Source: Clostridium swellfunianum (GTDB lineage: Bacteria; Bacillota; Clostridia; Clostridiales; Clostridiaceae). From it: 64,000 nt of DNA. Below, piece by piece: positions 42,257 through 51,240 of the stretch. The notes under the pieces are model-generated. The model was not told where the DNA came from and searched no databases. It saw nothing but the letters and a program-made list of their open reading frames with translations. Each line of letters starts with the position of its first letter. The stretch's first letter is position 1. The translations under genes and the position numbers were made by a program. Location: NCBI RefSeq assembly GCF_023656515.1, contig NZ_JAMOFV010000006.1:4419735-4483734 (forward strand). The letters are read 5' to 3'.

Positions 42257-43645
42257 ATGCAAGTATTTTATACAGTCCGCTTTGGTGATACCATCAGCAG
42301 TATTGCAAAGCGCTTTAATATTCCTATTATCTCTTTAATAAATGCAAACAATCTTAAAGCTCCATATAAAATCTATATAGGTCAGCAGTTGTCAATGCCT
42401 CCTGGCGTCACCACTTATGTAGTAAAGCCTGGGGATTCAATTTATGCTATATCAACAAGGTATGGTATTCCTATTCGTATAATTTTAAAAGCAAATACTA
42501 TTGAAGAACCTTATACTATAATGCCTGGTCAAATCCTCAATATTCCTCAAGGAGTACCCTTTTATGTTGTCAACCCTGGAGATTCTCTTTACAAGATTGC
42601 TGCACGGTACAATGTAATAGTAAACGGGCAACCAAGTGCTGAGCTTATTATAAAAGCTAACCCTGGACTTACTGCCTCTATAAGACCAGGCATGACTATT
42701 TCTATTCCCTATCCACCTCCCGGAGGAAAAGGAAGATTAGCTGCGGTGTTAAGCGACGACATCAATTCCTATCTGATGTTCTATGACACAACTACAGGAC
42801 AACGAGATACGATGTTATTAGACGAAGGAAGCGAGACATCAAGGATTTTCTGGGCTCCAAATCGAAGTAAAATTGCACATATAGGGAGCTCTGGAGTTAT
42901 TTCTATTATAGACGTGCCAACAAAAAGAGTCTCAAAAGTTGATAAAATACCTGTTCCCGGATTTATTGACTGGTCTTCCGACAGCCAAACAATTGTCTAC
43001 TCTAATGGAAAGTTAATTCGAATGTACAATGTTACGAATTATACCTCTACAACTATCTATCGCGTAGGTACTTCATATGTTCAATGGTTCCCAAATAGCA
43101 ACGAACTTCTATACGAGGCAAAAGACTCCTCAAACACCAGTCAGCTATATAAAAATTCTTTAGACGGAAGTAATGAAATTCAGATTACTAAAAATGCTAA
43201 TGGAAATTTAAACGAAGTAAGGCTATCTCCAAATGGAAACTATGTTTTGTATACTACACCCGGAGTAAGCATATCAGAAATTTATACAATAGAGCTTGCT
43301 ACGGGAAATATATACAAGATTCCTGGAGGTCCTGAAGCTAAGAACTACTATCCAATCTGGTCTCCAGATTCAACTAAAATAGCCTATAGCTCAACTCAAT
43401 TTATTAACGGAAAATATTATTCTCTAATTAGAGTTACTGGCTTAAAAGGCGAAGCTGATTCTACTATAGCCATTGGCAGCTGTTTTGCTACACCTTTAGC
43501 CTGGTCTCCAGACAGTAGAAAAATAGCATATCTATCAGGCTGCAGACAGGAATACAAGCCTGTTGAAGTTTGGAGCATAGATATCGATAAATTAGTTCCT
43601 ATTAACATTTTAAGCGGATTTACATTCTACAGCATTGATTGGTGA
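42257..43645 (+). CDS. Triple-LysM protein with TolB-like beta-propeller
   Basis: A 462-residue protein. Three LysM repeats (about 4-47, 52-96 and 101-151) each open with Y/F-xV-xxGD and end in a xxIP strand. From about 165 to the end are repeated WD40/PD40 (TolB-like) blades, such as WSPDSTKIAYSS and LAWSPDSRKIAYLSG. LysM binds peptidoglycan or chitin-type glycans; the propeller is a protein- or ligand-binding platform. No signal peptide is seen, so secretion, or deposition on the spore as for SafA/YhbR-like proteins, is unproven. ATG at 42257 with GGAG 6 bases upstream is preferred to a TTG four codons earlier. Confidence 0.85.
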   Translation: MQVFYTVRFGDTISSIAKRFNIPIISLINANNLKAPYKIYIGQQLSMPPGVTTYVVKPGDSIYAISTRYGIPIRIILKANTIEEPYTIMPGQILNIPQGVPFYVVNPGDSLYKIAARYNVIVNGQPSAELIIKANPGLTASIRPGMTISIPYPPPGGKGRLAAVLSDDINSYLMFYDTTTGQRDTMLLDEGSETSRIFWAPNRSKIAHIGSSGVISIIDVPTKRVSKVDKIPVPGFIDWSSDSQTIVYSNGKLIRMYNVTNYTSTTIYRVGTSYVQWFPNSNELLYEAKDSSNTSQLYKNSLDGSNEIQITKNANGNLNEVRLSPNGNYVLYTTPGVSISEIYTIELATGNIYKIPGGPEAKNYYPIWSPDSTKIAYSSTQFINGKYYSLIRVTGLKGEADSTIAIGSCFATPLAWSPDSRKIAYLSGCRQEYKPVEVWSIDIDKLVPINILSGFTFYSIDW

Positions 43646-43655
43646 CAAAAACAAG

Positions 43656-43698
43656 AAAAGCAGTTGAGGCAATTTAAAATCACCTCAACTGCTTTTTT
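43656..43698. terminator. Bidirectional terminator between LysM-TolB and a histidine kinase
   Basis: A 14-bp stem (43656-43669 with 43683-43696) is flanked by TTTTTT on the plus strand and TTTTCTTGTTTTT on the minus strand, between convergent genes. Confidence 0.9.
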
Positions 43699-45859
43699 AA
43701 TGCTTTTTATCAAAGGCTATAATTACCTTAAACAAGTCACCATCAACTATTATATCTAGTCTGCCTCCATGCAATTCTACAAAACTTTTAGCTATAGCTA
43801 GACCTAGACCTGCTCCCTCTGTATTTCTCGATTTATCCCCTCTTACAAATCTCTCCATTATCTCATCAACATTAAAGTTTATTTCATTTGCAGCCATGTT
43901 TTTAAACACTATTTCAACCTTATCTCTGTGGTTAAAAATATCTATATAAACTCTGCTGCCTTCTAAGGCATACTTTGTTATGTTTATTATAAGATTTTCA
44001 AAAACTCTAAACATCCGCTGACTGTCTAAAGGAAGTATCACTTTTTCTTCGGGATAATTAGCTCTTATTGATAAAGATGACCTTAGTATTTTATCATCCA
44101 ATTCCAGTAGGGTTTGCTTCATTAACGCCACAACATCCACATCAACTATATTTAAGCTGATGTTTCCGCTGGTAGCCTTACTCACTTCAAATAAATCTTC
44201 TATTAAATCCTTAAGTCTTTGAGATTTTCTATCCAAAGTGTCTAAGTATTCTCTTCGTTTTTCTTCTGGAAGGTTTCCATCTTTTAGAAGCTCTACGTAA
44301 GTAATAATAGAGGTTAAAGGAGTCTTAAGATCATGAGAAACATTAGTAATTAGCTCTGTTTTCATCTTCTGGCTTTTTACTTCTTCATCAACAGCTTTTT
44401 TAAAACCCTTTTGAATATTCTGCAGCTCCACCTTAAAGGTATTAAATACCCCTAAATCCTCTTCAATATATATATCCAGCTTACCTTCAGCAATCCTGTT
44501 TGTAGCTTCAAATAACTTGTTATACTTGTTGCTTATATCGCTGTAATGTTTAGTTATTATTCTAAATAAAACTATAGTATATCCAATAGCAAGAATTATT
44601 CCCAGAAACCACATAGAACTCATGACAACCAAAATTATTAGATTTATTCCAAGCAGAAGCCTGATTCTCTTCTTTTCCTTGCTTTTTAAATCAATGTTGC
44701 TTAAGTAGCTGTAAACTCTCCTGTTAGTTATCCATATGCTTCTTAAAAGCTTATATAAAAGTGAGTTTTCACCTAGGTATTTTTTAATTCCGATACTCCA
44801 GATATGCTTTAGTAGGATAATTGTAAAAAATACGATAGCAAAGCTGGTAGTCCAAAACATAATATTAATAAGGCTCTCAATCTCAGCTGCAGCTTCACCA
44901 CTCATAATTAAAGGTGCAAAATTAATTATATCCTCTTCTAACGTGCTGCTTATCAGCGAATAGGATGCTCCATAAAGAATAACTACTATGGCTGCAGTGG
45001 ATATAGAAGCAATTATCTCCACAGGCACTTTAGCAATTTGGTTAAATCCAATCGTCTCTTTTGTAAGCTTGTATGGGATTATTAATGCGATGATAGTTAT
45101 CAAAATAAGAGCAGGATTTATAATATTTGCTGCAGCTGATGTATATGAGCTGATTCTGCTTTGTGTTTGATAATTAGTTATTGAATCCTTATACTTTAAT
45201 TCTTTAGGTACGGCATAAATATAAATCATGTTCTTAATAGGCTTTACTTCAAAATTATTTATATTTTCGTTACTTTTAATTGTGCTAGAAGCAATAAGTT
45301 TATCTGCTCCATAAATTCTTTTAATACTCATGTCTCCCTTGTCATTATAATCAATAACAATATAGAAATCGTATTTATTATTTAGTGCTTCATAGACGTT
45401 GGATTCAGTATTGTCAGCTAACAGCTGGCTTAATTCAGCTTGGTTTCTCTCTTTAACCATCTTGTTATCTTTATTGACAGCGTAATAGTCCAGGTTTTTC
45501 AAATCTGTGTCTAACATCTCCTGATTCCTGTAAATATATCTGTCAAATTCATTATAAAAATTCTTTAAATTTTCCTCACTTTTATAATATTGACCTCCAT
45601 ATCCACTTATAAGAACCTCTGAGGGTTTTAAAATGTCATTATCCTTATTCTTTAAAGTATCAAAATATATACCGTAGTTGCTGCGATTTAAATTATAGAA
45701 AAAATCATCTTTCTCAAAAATGTTATATTCATATTTTCTTGCCTGCTCTTTTATAAATGGATATGTAGAATATATTCCTGCTGATAAAAATATTAAAAGC
45801 AAAAAAATAGCTGCACTTATAATATATCTTCCTTTACTGCTTTTCAATTTTGTATCCAA
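43697..45859 (-). CDS. Large membrane sensor histidine kinase
   Basis: A 720-residue kinase. A short N-terminal helix (about 12-33) is followed by an extracellular domain of about 200 residues, then several helices (about 240-440), a HAMP-like segment (LFEATNRIAEGKLDIYIE), HisKA with NVSHDLKTPLTS and HATPase with NLIINITKYA and GAGLGLAIAKS. The start is a TTG at 45859, which overlaps the regulator stop by 26 bp and follows AGGTGG. The extracellular and multi-helix layout resembles VanS/YycG-type envelope sensors. It is the partner of the regulator at 45834. The signal is unknown. Confidence 0.87.
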   Translation of the reverse strand: MDTKLKSSKGRYIISAAIFLLLIFLSAGIYSTYPFIKEQARKYEYNIFEKDDFFYNLNRSNYGIYFDTLKNKDNDILKPSEVLISGYGGQYYKSEENLKNFYNEFDRYIYRNQEMLDTDLKNLDYYAVNKDNKMVKERNQAELSQLLADNTESNVYEALNNKYDFYIVIDYNDKGDMSIKRIYGADKLIASSTIKSNENINNFEVKPIKNMIYIYAVPKELKYKDSITNYQTQSRISSYTSAAANIINPALILITIIALIIPYKLTKETIGFNQIAKVPVEIIASISTAAIVVILYGASYSLISSTLEEDIINFAPLIMSGEAAAEIESLINIMFWTTSFAIVFFTIILLKHIWSIGIKKYLGENSLLYKLLRSIWITNRRVYSYLSNIDLKSKEKKRIRLLLGINLIILVVMSSMWFLGIILAIGYTIVLFRIITKHYSDISNKYNKLFEATNRIAEGKLDIYIEEDLGVFNTFKVELQNIQKGFKKAVDEEVKSQKMKTELITNVSHDLKTPLTSIITYVELLKDGNLPEEKRREYLDTLDRKSQRLKDLIEDLFEVSKATSGNISLNIVDVDVVALMKQTLLELDDKILRSSLSIRANYPEEKVILPLDSQRMFRVFENLIINITKYALEGSRVYIDIFNHRDKVEIVFKNMAANEINFNVDEIMERFVRGDKSRNTEGAGLGLAIAKSFVELHGGRLDIIVDGDLFKVIIAFDKKH

Positions 45860-46538
45860 CTCCCCACACCACCTTTAAATATTTTGGATTTTTAGGATTT
45901 ATCTCTATCTTTTCTCTTATATTTCTCACATGAACCATTATCGTATCAGTACTTATTGCCTGTTCGTTCCAAACTCTTTCATATATTTCCTCCGCTGAAA
46001 ACACTCTTCCTGGGTTTCTTATTAAAAGTGTTAAAATTTTAAACTCAATAGGAGTAGTTCTTACTAAAATTCCATCTACCGTTACCTCTTTAGTGTCTGT
46101 ATTTATTTCTAGCCCCCCAACGGAATGTATATTGGATTTCACTTCATTTTCCTTTAACATGCTTAAAAATTTGGTGTATCTCCTAAGCTGAGAGTTAACT
46201 CTAGCTAAAAGCTCAAGAGGCTTAAAAGGTTTAGTCACATAATCATCTGCCCCCATATTAAGGCCCATTATTTTATCAACATCCTCAGACTTTGCCGACA
46301 ACATTATTACGGGAAAAGCATAATTTTCTCTAAGCTTCATGGTAAAGGTTATCCCATCCATTTTAGGCATCATCACATCCACAATTGCCAGATGTATTGC
46401 TTCTGTATCCACCATTTGGAGGCCCTCAATACCATTGCTGGCAATAAAGACCTTATAACCTTGATTTGTCAAGTAAGCCTCAATTGCAACTGCTATATCT
46501 CTTTCATCTTCCACAACTAAAATATTATATGTATCCAC
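45834..46538 (-). CDS. OmpR/PhoB family response regulator
   Basis: A 234-residue regulator with receiver (phospho-acceptor Asp in AIVDVMMP, about residue 54) and winged-helix domains (ending KYLKVVWGVGYKIE). GTG at 46538 with GAGAGG 8 bases upstream is the likely start; a frame from ATG at 46556 places that ribosome site inside the gene. It forms an overlapping pair with the 720-residue kinase. The orphan pstS lies upstream on the same strand, so a PhoP-type role can be asked, but no direct sequence link is seen. Confidence 0.9.
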   Translation of the reverse strand: MDTYNILVVEDERDIAVAIEAYLTNQGYKVFIASNGIEGLQMVDTEAIHLAIVDVMMPKMDGITFTMKLRENYAFPVIMLSAKSEDVDKIMGLNMGADDYVTKPFKPLELLARVNSQLRRYTKFLSMLKENEVKSNIHSVGGLEINTDTKEVTVDGILVRTTPIEFKILTLLIRNPGRVFSAEEIYERVWNEQAISTDTIMVHVRNIREKIEINPKNPKYLKVVWGVGYKIEKQ

Positions 46539-46783
46539 TTTACTTACCTCTCTCATAAATGATATTTATAGGATTTCATTCCTAATTATATAATACTATA
46601 GTTATGTAATCACCTCATTTTATTCATCCTCTTTGTATTGCTGGCCATCATTATCTTTTCTATAATTAAATCTATTAACTATTTATATACTACTATTAAT
46701 TCTTAAAGATACTATGGTATTAATCCTAAAGATTTTCTAAAGGTTTCTTATCTATTGCAGATAACTAAAGCGTTATATAAAGT

Positions 46784-46828
46784 AAATAAAAAACAAGAGC
46801 TTCATATGTAAGCTCTTGTTTTTTATTT
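46784..46828 (-). terminator. Terminator after pstS
   Basis: A 19-bp stem (46784-46802 with 46810-46828, 7-base loop) with AT outer arms and a GAGCTT core. On the minus strand it ends in TTTTTTATTTA. It lies just past the pstS stop. Confidence 0.9.
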
Positions 46829-46847
46829 ATTTAGTTATTCAAACATC

Positions 46848-47750
46848 TTACCTAGATACCTTCATATCATTTATAGGAATATATCCAAGTTTGGTAATTA
46901 CAGGCTTAACTTCCTCACTAACTATATACTCAAGAAAAGCTTTTGCAACGTCTTTTGCTTCACCTTTTGTATACATGTGCTCATAAGACCATATCTTATA
47001 CTTGCCATTGATAACATTCTCTTTGGTCATCTCTACACCATCAAGCTTAATCATCTTCAATCCCTTAGTATTATCAGCTTCATTTAAGAATGAAGAAGCT
47101 AGGTATCCTATTGCACCATCAGTTTCTTCTATTGTCTTTTTTACTGCTCCGCTGGAATCTTGTGTTAGTGACTTTCCTTCAACCTCTTCTTTATCATTTA
47201 AAGCATATTTCTTGAAAGTTGCCCTTGTTCCTGAAGATTTTGGTCTGTTGATAACAATTATGTTCATATCATCTCCGCCAACTTGTCTCCAGTTAGTTAT
47301 TTCACCAGTAAATATTTTTACCAGATCTTCTTGTTTTAAATTGTCTACTTTTACTTTTGTATTAGCCACTACACCAAAGGCTACCACCGCAACCTTATGA
47401 TCTACTAGCTGTTTAGCTTCCTCAGGCTTTAGCTTTTCCTCTGCAAATATATCTGAGTTTCCTATATCAACTGCTCCTTGGAGAACTTGTGTTAAACCTG
47501 TACCACTACCTCCTCCCTGCACATTAACCGAAGCATCTGGATACTTCTCAGCAAATTTTTTACCAACTTGCTCTGCTAGAGGCTGTAATGCAGTGGAGCC
47601 CGAAGCTGTTATACCACCAGCTATCTCCTTTGTTGCAGAAGTGCCTGAATTCTGCGATGTTGTTTCCTTGCTTCCACAGCCTGCAAAAGCTCCTGCAATC
47701 ATGCTAATAGCTAGTGCGCTAACCACCATTTTAAATTTATTTGATTTCAT
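46848..47750 (-). CDS. pstS: Phosphate-binding lipoprotein PstS
   Basis: A 300-residue periplasmic-binding lipoprotein. The lipobox is AGAFAGCGS (Cys at about 25). It has the phosphate-binding GSTALQPLAE, GGGSGTGLTQV, GNSDIFAEEK and RPKSSGTRATF motifs of the PstS family. It delivers phosphate to the PstCAB transporter, whose genes are not adjacent; in most clostridia they follow pstS. The terminator 20 bp after the stop confirms it is a single-gene unit. It is probably regulated by phosphate via sites upstream (see 47806-47835). Confidence 0.9.
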   Translation of the reverse strand: MKSNKFKMVVSALAISMIAGAFAGCGSKETTSQNSGTSATKEIAGGITASGSTALQPLAEQVGKKFAEKYPDASVNVQGGGSGTGLTQVLQGAVDIGNSDIFAEEKLKPEEAKQLVDHKVAVVAFGVVANTKVKVDNLKQEDLVKIFTGEITNWRQVGGDDMNIIVINRPKSSGTRATFKKYALNDKEEVEGKSLTQDSSGAVKKTIEETDGAIGYLASSFLNEADNTKGLKMIKLDGVEMTKENVINGKYKIWSYEHMYTKGEAKDVAKAFLEYIVSEEVKPVITKLGYIPINDMKVSR

Positions 47751-47805
47751 TTCTTGAACCCTCCAATTTATTTAACTTTATTGTCTTGTACACTTATAAT
47801 TTTAA

Positions 47806-47835
47806 TATCTGAAGGTTATTCAGGTATTATCTGAA
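47806..47835. promoter_or_regulatory. Repeated TTCAGATA motifs upstream of pstS, candidate operator
   Basis: TATCTGAA occurs at 47806-47813 and again at 47828-47835, exactly 22 bp (two helical turns) apart. A TTCAGGT between them is partly inverted. On the minus strand TTAAC/TAACC elements also recur here, like Gram-positive Pho boxes. This is a candidate binding site for a regulator of pstS. Confidence 0.45.
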
Positions 47836-47869
47836 AGTTAAGAAAACTTTACATAGGTTAAATCCAGAA

Positions 47870-47901
47870 CATATAAAGAGCAGCCACGTGTGGCTGCTCT
47901 T
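47870..47901 (-). terminator. Terminator at the end of the GH3 gene
   Basis: An 11-bp GC-rich stem (47876-47886 with 47891-47901) closes a tetraloop, followed on the minus strand by TTTATATG. It starts directly after the GH3 stop. Confidence 0.72.
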
Positions 47902-47903
47902 AA

Positions 47904-49205
47904 CTACTTTTTGTTGACATATGAGTTCAACAGATTATTTATTTTGCTGTTGATTTTGTTCACATCTACGGTGTTTATTATTTCATCTTTTAACTGATAC
48001 TTTTCTTTAAGCTTCAAAATCCTATACACACTTTCATCTATTCTTTCTTCAGATATCTCTCCTTTGACAACTGCATTCTTCAAAGTATTTATCACTTCTA
48101 ATTCATTGTTATAGCCGTGGCATACCAGCACTATATCGGCTCCTGCGCTTACTGACTTTACTGCAGCCTCTCCAATTGGGTAATTTTTCACTATGGCTCC
48201 CATTGTCATGTCATCAGTTATAACTACACCTTCAAACTTAAGTTCCTTCCTAAGTATGTCTGTTATAATTATTTTAGACATTGAAGAAGGATTATCTTTA
48301 TCAATTTTAGGTAGAAGTATGTGTGCTATCATTACCACATCTGCATTATTCTTTATAGCTTCAGAAAAAGGTATAAGTTCCAAACTCTTCAGTCTCTTTA
48401 AATCATTACTTACAGAAGGAAGCCCTTTATGAGAATCTACTAAAGTATCTCCATGGCCTGGAAAATGCTTTACTGCTGGAATAATGTTTTGATTCTGAAT
48501 ACCCTTCATTGTTTGAATACCTAGGCTACTCACTATACTTGCTTTTGCTCCAAAGGCTCTATCCCCAATAACAAGATTTCTAGGATTACTATTTATATCA
48601 AGAACGGGTGCAAAATCCATATTGAATCCAAAAGCTTTTATTTCTTCTGCAATTACACTTCCAAGTTTATAGGAAAAAGTAGGATTATTAATTTGCCCTA
48701 TAACTTTATTTGAAGGAAGTTTCTTAAATTCTTTTGGCATCCTTGTAACTCTTCCACCTTCTTCATCTATGGTCATGAATAGAGGAATCTTATTTTTTTG
48801 ATTTTCTTTTTTAATTTCATTTATCAGACTCAGCAGCTGCTTTGAATCTTGAACATTCTCACCCATAACAATGATGCCGCCAACCTTATGCTTATCAAGG
48901 AGATTTTTTGTATTTGAATTTAAATTATATCCATCAATCCCTACTACGAGCATTTGCCCAATTTTCTCTTCAAGACTCATACTACTAATCTGCTCTTTAG
49001 TTTTATCAACTTCTATGTCTTGATCACCCTTTGATATATCTTCATTTGGTCCATTTGTAGGTGGATTCAATTGGCCAGAGTTACTATCTATATTCTTATC
49101 TGAATATCCATTAGTATTCTCTTTAGTCAAATTACAAGCTGAAGCACTAAATAAAATCATTACCAATAGTAAAATTAAGCCTTGCTTTTTAAACACGACT
49201 GCCAC
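47904..49205 (-). CDS. Secreted GH3 beta-N-acetylhexosaminidase lipoprotein (NagZ-like)
   Basis: A 433-residue lipoprotein with a hydrophobic signal ending in FSASAC (lipobox Cys about 24), then a Ser/Asn-rich linker to about residue 70. The GH3 domain follows, with MTIDEEGGRVTRM and the NagZ-type loop KHFPGHGDTLVDSHKGLP containing the catalytic Asp-His pair, and EGVVITDDMTMGAI carrying the nucleophile Asp. It should release GlcNAc from muropeptides or related glycans outside the membrane, as NagZ/YbbD of B. subtilis does. The start is a GTG at 49205; a GTG three codons later is also possible. Confidence 0.88.
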   Translation of the reverse strand: MAVVFKKQGLILLLVMILFSASACNLTKENTNGYSDKNIDSNSGQLNPPTNGPNEDISKGDQDIEVDKTKEQISSMSLEEKIGQMLVVGIDGYNLNSNTKNLLDKHKVGGIIVMGENVQDSKQLLSLINEIKKENQKNKIPLFMTIDEEGGRVTRMPKEFKKLPSNKVIGQINNPTFSYKLGSVIAEEIKAFGFNMDFAPVLDINSNPRNLVIGDRAFGAKASIVSSLGIQTMKGIQNQNIIPAVKHFPGHGDTLVDSHKGLPSVSNDLKRLKSLELIPFSEAIKNNADVVMIAHILLPKIDKDNPSSMSKIIITDILRKELKFEGVVITDDMTMGAIVKNYPIGEAAVKSVSAGADIVLVCHGYNNELEVINTLKNAVVKGEISEERIDESVYRILKLKEKYQLKDEIINTVDVNKINSKINNLLNSYVNKK

Positions 49206-49307
49206 CGCCTGCCTTATAAAATATTTACATAATTATAGACGTAATTTATACGCTTTTAGTTTCCATCTTAAATATAATTTATATGAAGTAAACTCAGCAT
49301 CTTATTC

Positions 49308-51041
49308 CTAAGCTATTTCAAATTGCATGTTATAAAGACCGGCATAAACCCCATTCTTGTCTAAAAGCTCATCATGAGTTCCTTCCTCCTGAATTCCCTC
49401 TTCTGTTAGAACTAGAATATTGTCTGCATTTCTTATAGTGCTTAATCTATGTGCTATAACAACGGTGGTCCTATTCTTAGCTAAATCCTCAAGTGAATTT
49501 TGTATATATTTTTCACTTTCATTATCAAGTGCTGAAGTAGCTTCATCAAGAATTAATATTGGTGGGTTTTTAAGAAATACTCTTGCAATAGAAATTCTTT
49601 GCTTCTGTCCTCCAGAAAGCTTAACACCTCTTTCCCCAACATAGGTGTTATACCCCTGTTCAAGTCCCATAATAAACTCATGAGCATTTGCTTTCTTGGC
49701 TGCTTCAATTATTTCTTCATCCGTTGATCCAGGTTTTCCATAAGCAATATTTTCCTTAATTGTTCCCGAGAACATATAAACATCCTGTTGAACTATACCA
49801 ATATTATTTCTTAAGGATTTAAGCTTGATATCCCTAATGTCGATACCATCGATTTTAACAGCACCATTGTCCACCTCATAAAACCTTGGTATTATGCTGC
49901 AGAAGGTAGTCTTTCCTCCCCCTGAAGGTCCAACAACAGCGATAGTTTTTCCTGCCTCAATATTTACGTTGATATTGTTTAGCACTGTATTTCTATTGTC
50001 ATAACTGAAGGTAACATTTTCAAAACTTATTTGCCCCTTAACTTTACCTAATTCAACAGCTTCTTTCCTATCTGTAATATCAGGGTGAATATTTATAACC
50101 TCTAAAAATCTTTCGAAGCCTGTTATTCCCTTTTGATACTGCTCAGTAAAGTTGACAAGCTTGTCAATAGGGTTTAAGAATATATTTATATAAAGTATAT
50201 AAATAACTAAATCTGAGGTTTGAATCTCACCATTGCTTATAAAAATACCGCCAAAGAGCACAACTGAAAGATATAAAATCCCTTGAAAAAAGCCATTCAT
50301 GCTAAAGAACTTTCCCATAACTCCATAGCTGTCTTCTTTAGTTTCAAGAAATTCCTGATTTCCATTCTGGAACTTCTTATTTTCAATATGTTCATTTGAA
50401 AAAGACTTGACAACTCTTATACCTGAAAGGCTGTCCTGTATTTGAGCATTTACATTTGCTATTTTTTCTCTGTTCTTTTTAAATATAGACTTCATTCTCT
50501 GGTTATAGTTTATTGAGAAATATATCATGAATAAAGTTATAAATATTAGTATAACAGTTATCTTAACATTAATACTCATAAGAATAATAAAGGAACCTGC
50601 AATCTTTAGTATAGATATAAAAATATCCTCTGGCCCATGATGCGCAAGCTCAGATATATCAAACAAGTCAGTTACAATTCTAGACATAAGTTTTCCTGTG
50701 TTTGTATTATCATAGTAAGAAAAGGAAAGCTTTTGAAGATGGCTGAATATGTCCCTTCTCATGTCCGATTCCATTCTTGCACCCATAATGTGTCCCCAAG
50801 AAGTTATATAATACTGGCAAAAATATTTTATAACATACATCAATAGAAGTGCTGCACCTATTAGTGCTACATATTTGATTATTTGTGCTTTATCCCTTGT
50901 ATAAACATCGTTTAACAAAAATCTTACAAGCACTGGAAATGCTAAATCTATTCCTGAAAGAGTAAGTGCACAGAACATATCCATAAAGAACATTCCCTTA
51001 TAAGGCTTATAATAACTTATAAATTTTTTCAATGTATTCAC
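49308..51041 (-). CDS. ABC exporter, fused membrane and ATPase domains (MsbA/LmrA type)
   Basis: A 577-residue half-transporter. Six helices (about 1-310) are followed by an ATPase with Walker A VGPSGGGKTT, Q-loop IVQQDVYMF, signature LSGGQKQR, Walker B LILDEATSALD and H-loop IAHRLST. It works as a homodimer exporting lipids, drugs or peptides. It is a single gene between GH3 and RNase J units, and no partner half-transporter adjoins it. GGGGGAAGATAC precedes the GTG start at 51041. Confidence 0.9.
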   Translation of the reverse strand: MNTLKKFISYYKPYKGMFFMDMFCALTLSGIDLAFPVLVRFLLNDVYTRDKAQIIKYVALIGAALLLMYVIKYFCQYYITSWGHIMGARMESDMRRDIFSHLQKLSFSYYDNTNTGKLMSRIVTDLFDISELAHHGPEDIFISILKIAGSFIILMSINVKITVILIFITLFMIYFSINYNQRMKSIFKKNREKIANVNAQIQDSLSGIRVVKSFSNEHIENKKFQNGNQEFLETKEDSYGVMGKFFSMNGFFQGILYLSVVLFGGIFISNGEIQTSDLVIYILYINIFLNPIDKLVNFTEQYQKGITGFERFLEVINIHPDITDRKEAVELGKVKGQISFENVTFSYDNRNTVLNNINVNIEAGKTIAVVGPSGGGKTTFCSIIPRFYEVDNGAVKIDGIDIRDIKLKSLRNNIGIVQQDVYMFSGTIKENIAYGKPGSTDEEIIEAAKKANAHEFIMGLEQGYNTYVGERGVKLSGGQKQRISIARVFLKNPPILILDEATSALDNESEKYIQNSLEDLAKNRTTVVIAHRLSTIRNADNILVLTEEGIQEEGTHDELLDKNGVYAGLYNMQFEIA

Positions 51042-51194
51042 GTATCTTCCCCCTTTAATTTTTTAGAACACAACCTCTATTATATAATAATTAAATAGAA
51101 AATGTAATGCTTGAAACTAAATCGCTGGTTTTATAAGATTTTACTTATATTACGCTAATTATATGCCTATTAATAAAAATAGTGAATTGCTAGC

Positions 51195-51226
51195 AAAGAA
51201 ATAAGCAGTTCTAATGAACTGCTTAT
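51195..51226 (-). terminator. Terminator after the RNase J gene
   Basis: An 11-bp stem (51201-51211 with 51216-51226, loop TAAT) is followed on the minus strand by TTCTTTG. Confidence 0.7.
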
Positions 51227-51240
51227 CTTAAGTCTTATAT

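Noticed and set aside
46557-46847. AT-rich 291-bp gap between the regulator and pstS units
   Set aside because: Apart from the pstS terminator I see no start with a ribosome site, no RNA motif and no repeat.
47002-47400. 132-codon open frame on the strand opposite pstS
   Set aside because: It lies entirely within the strong PstS coding region, has no ribosome site, and its composition is the expected shadow of an AT-rich gene.
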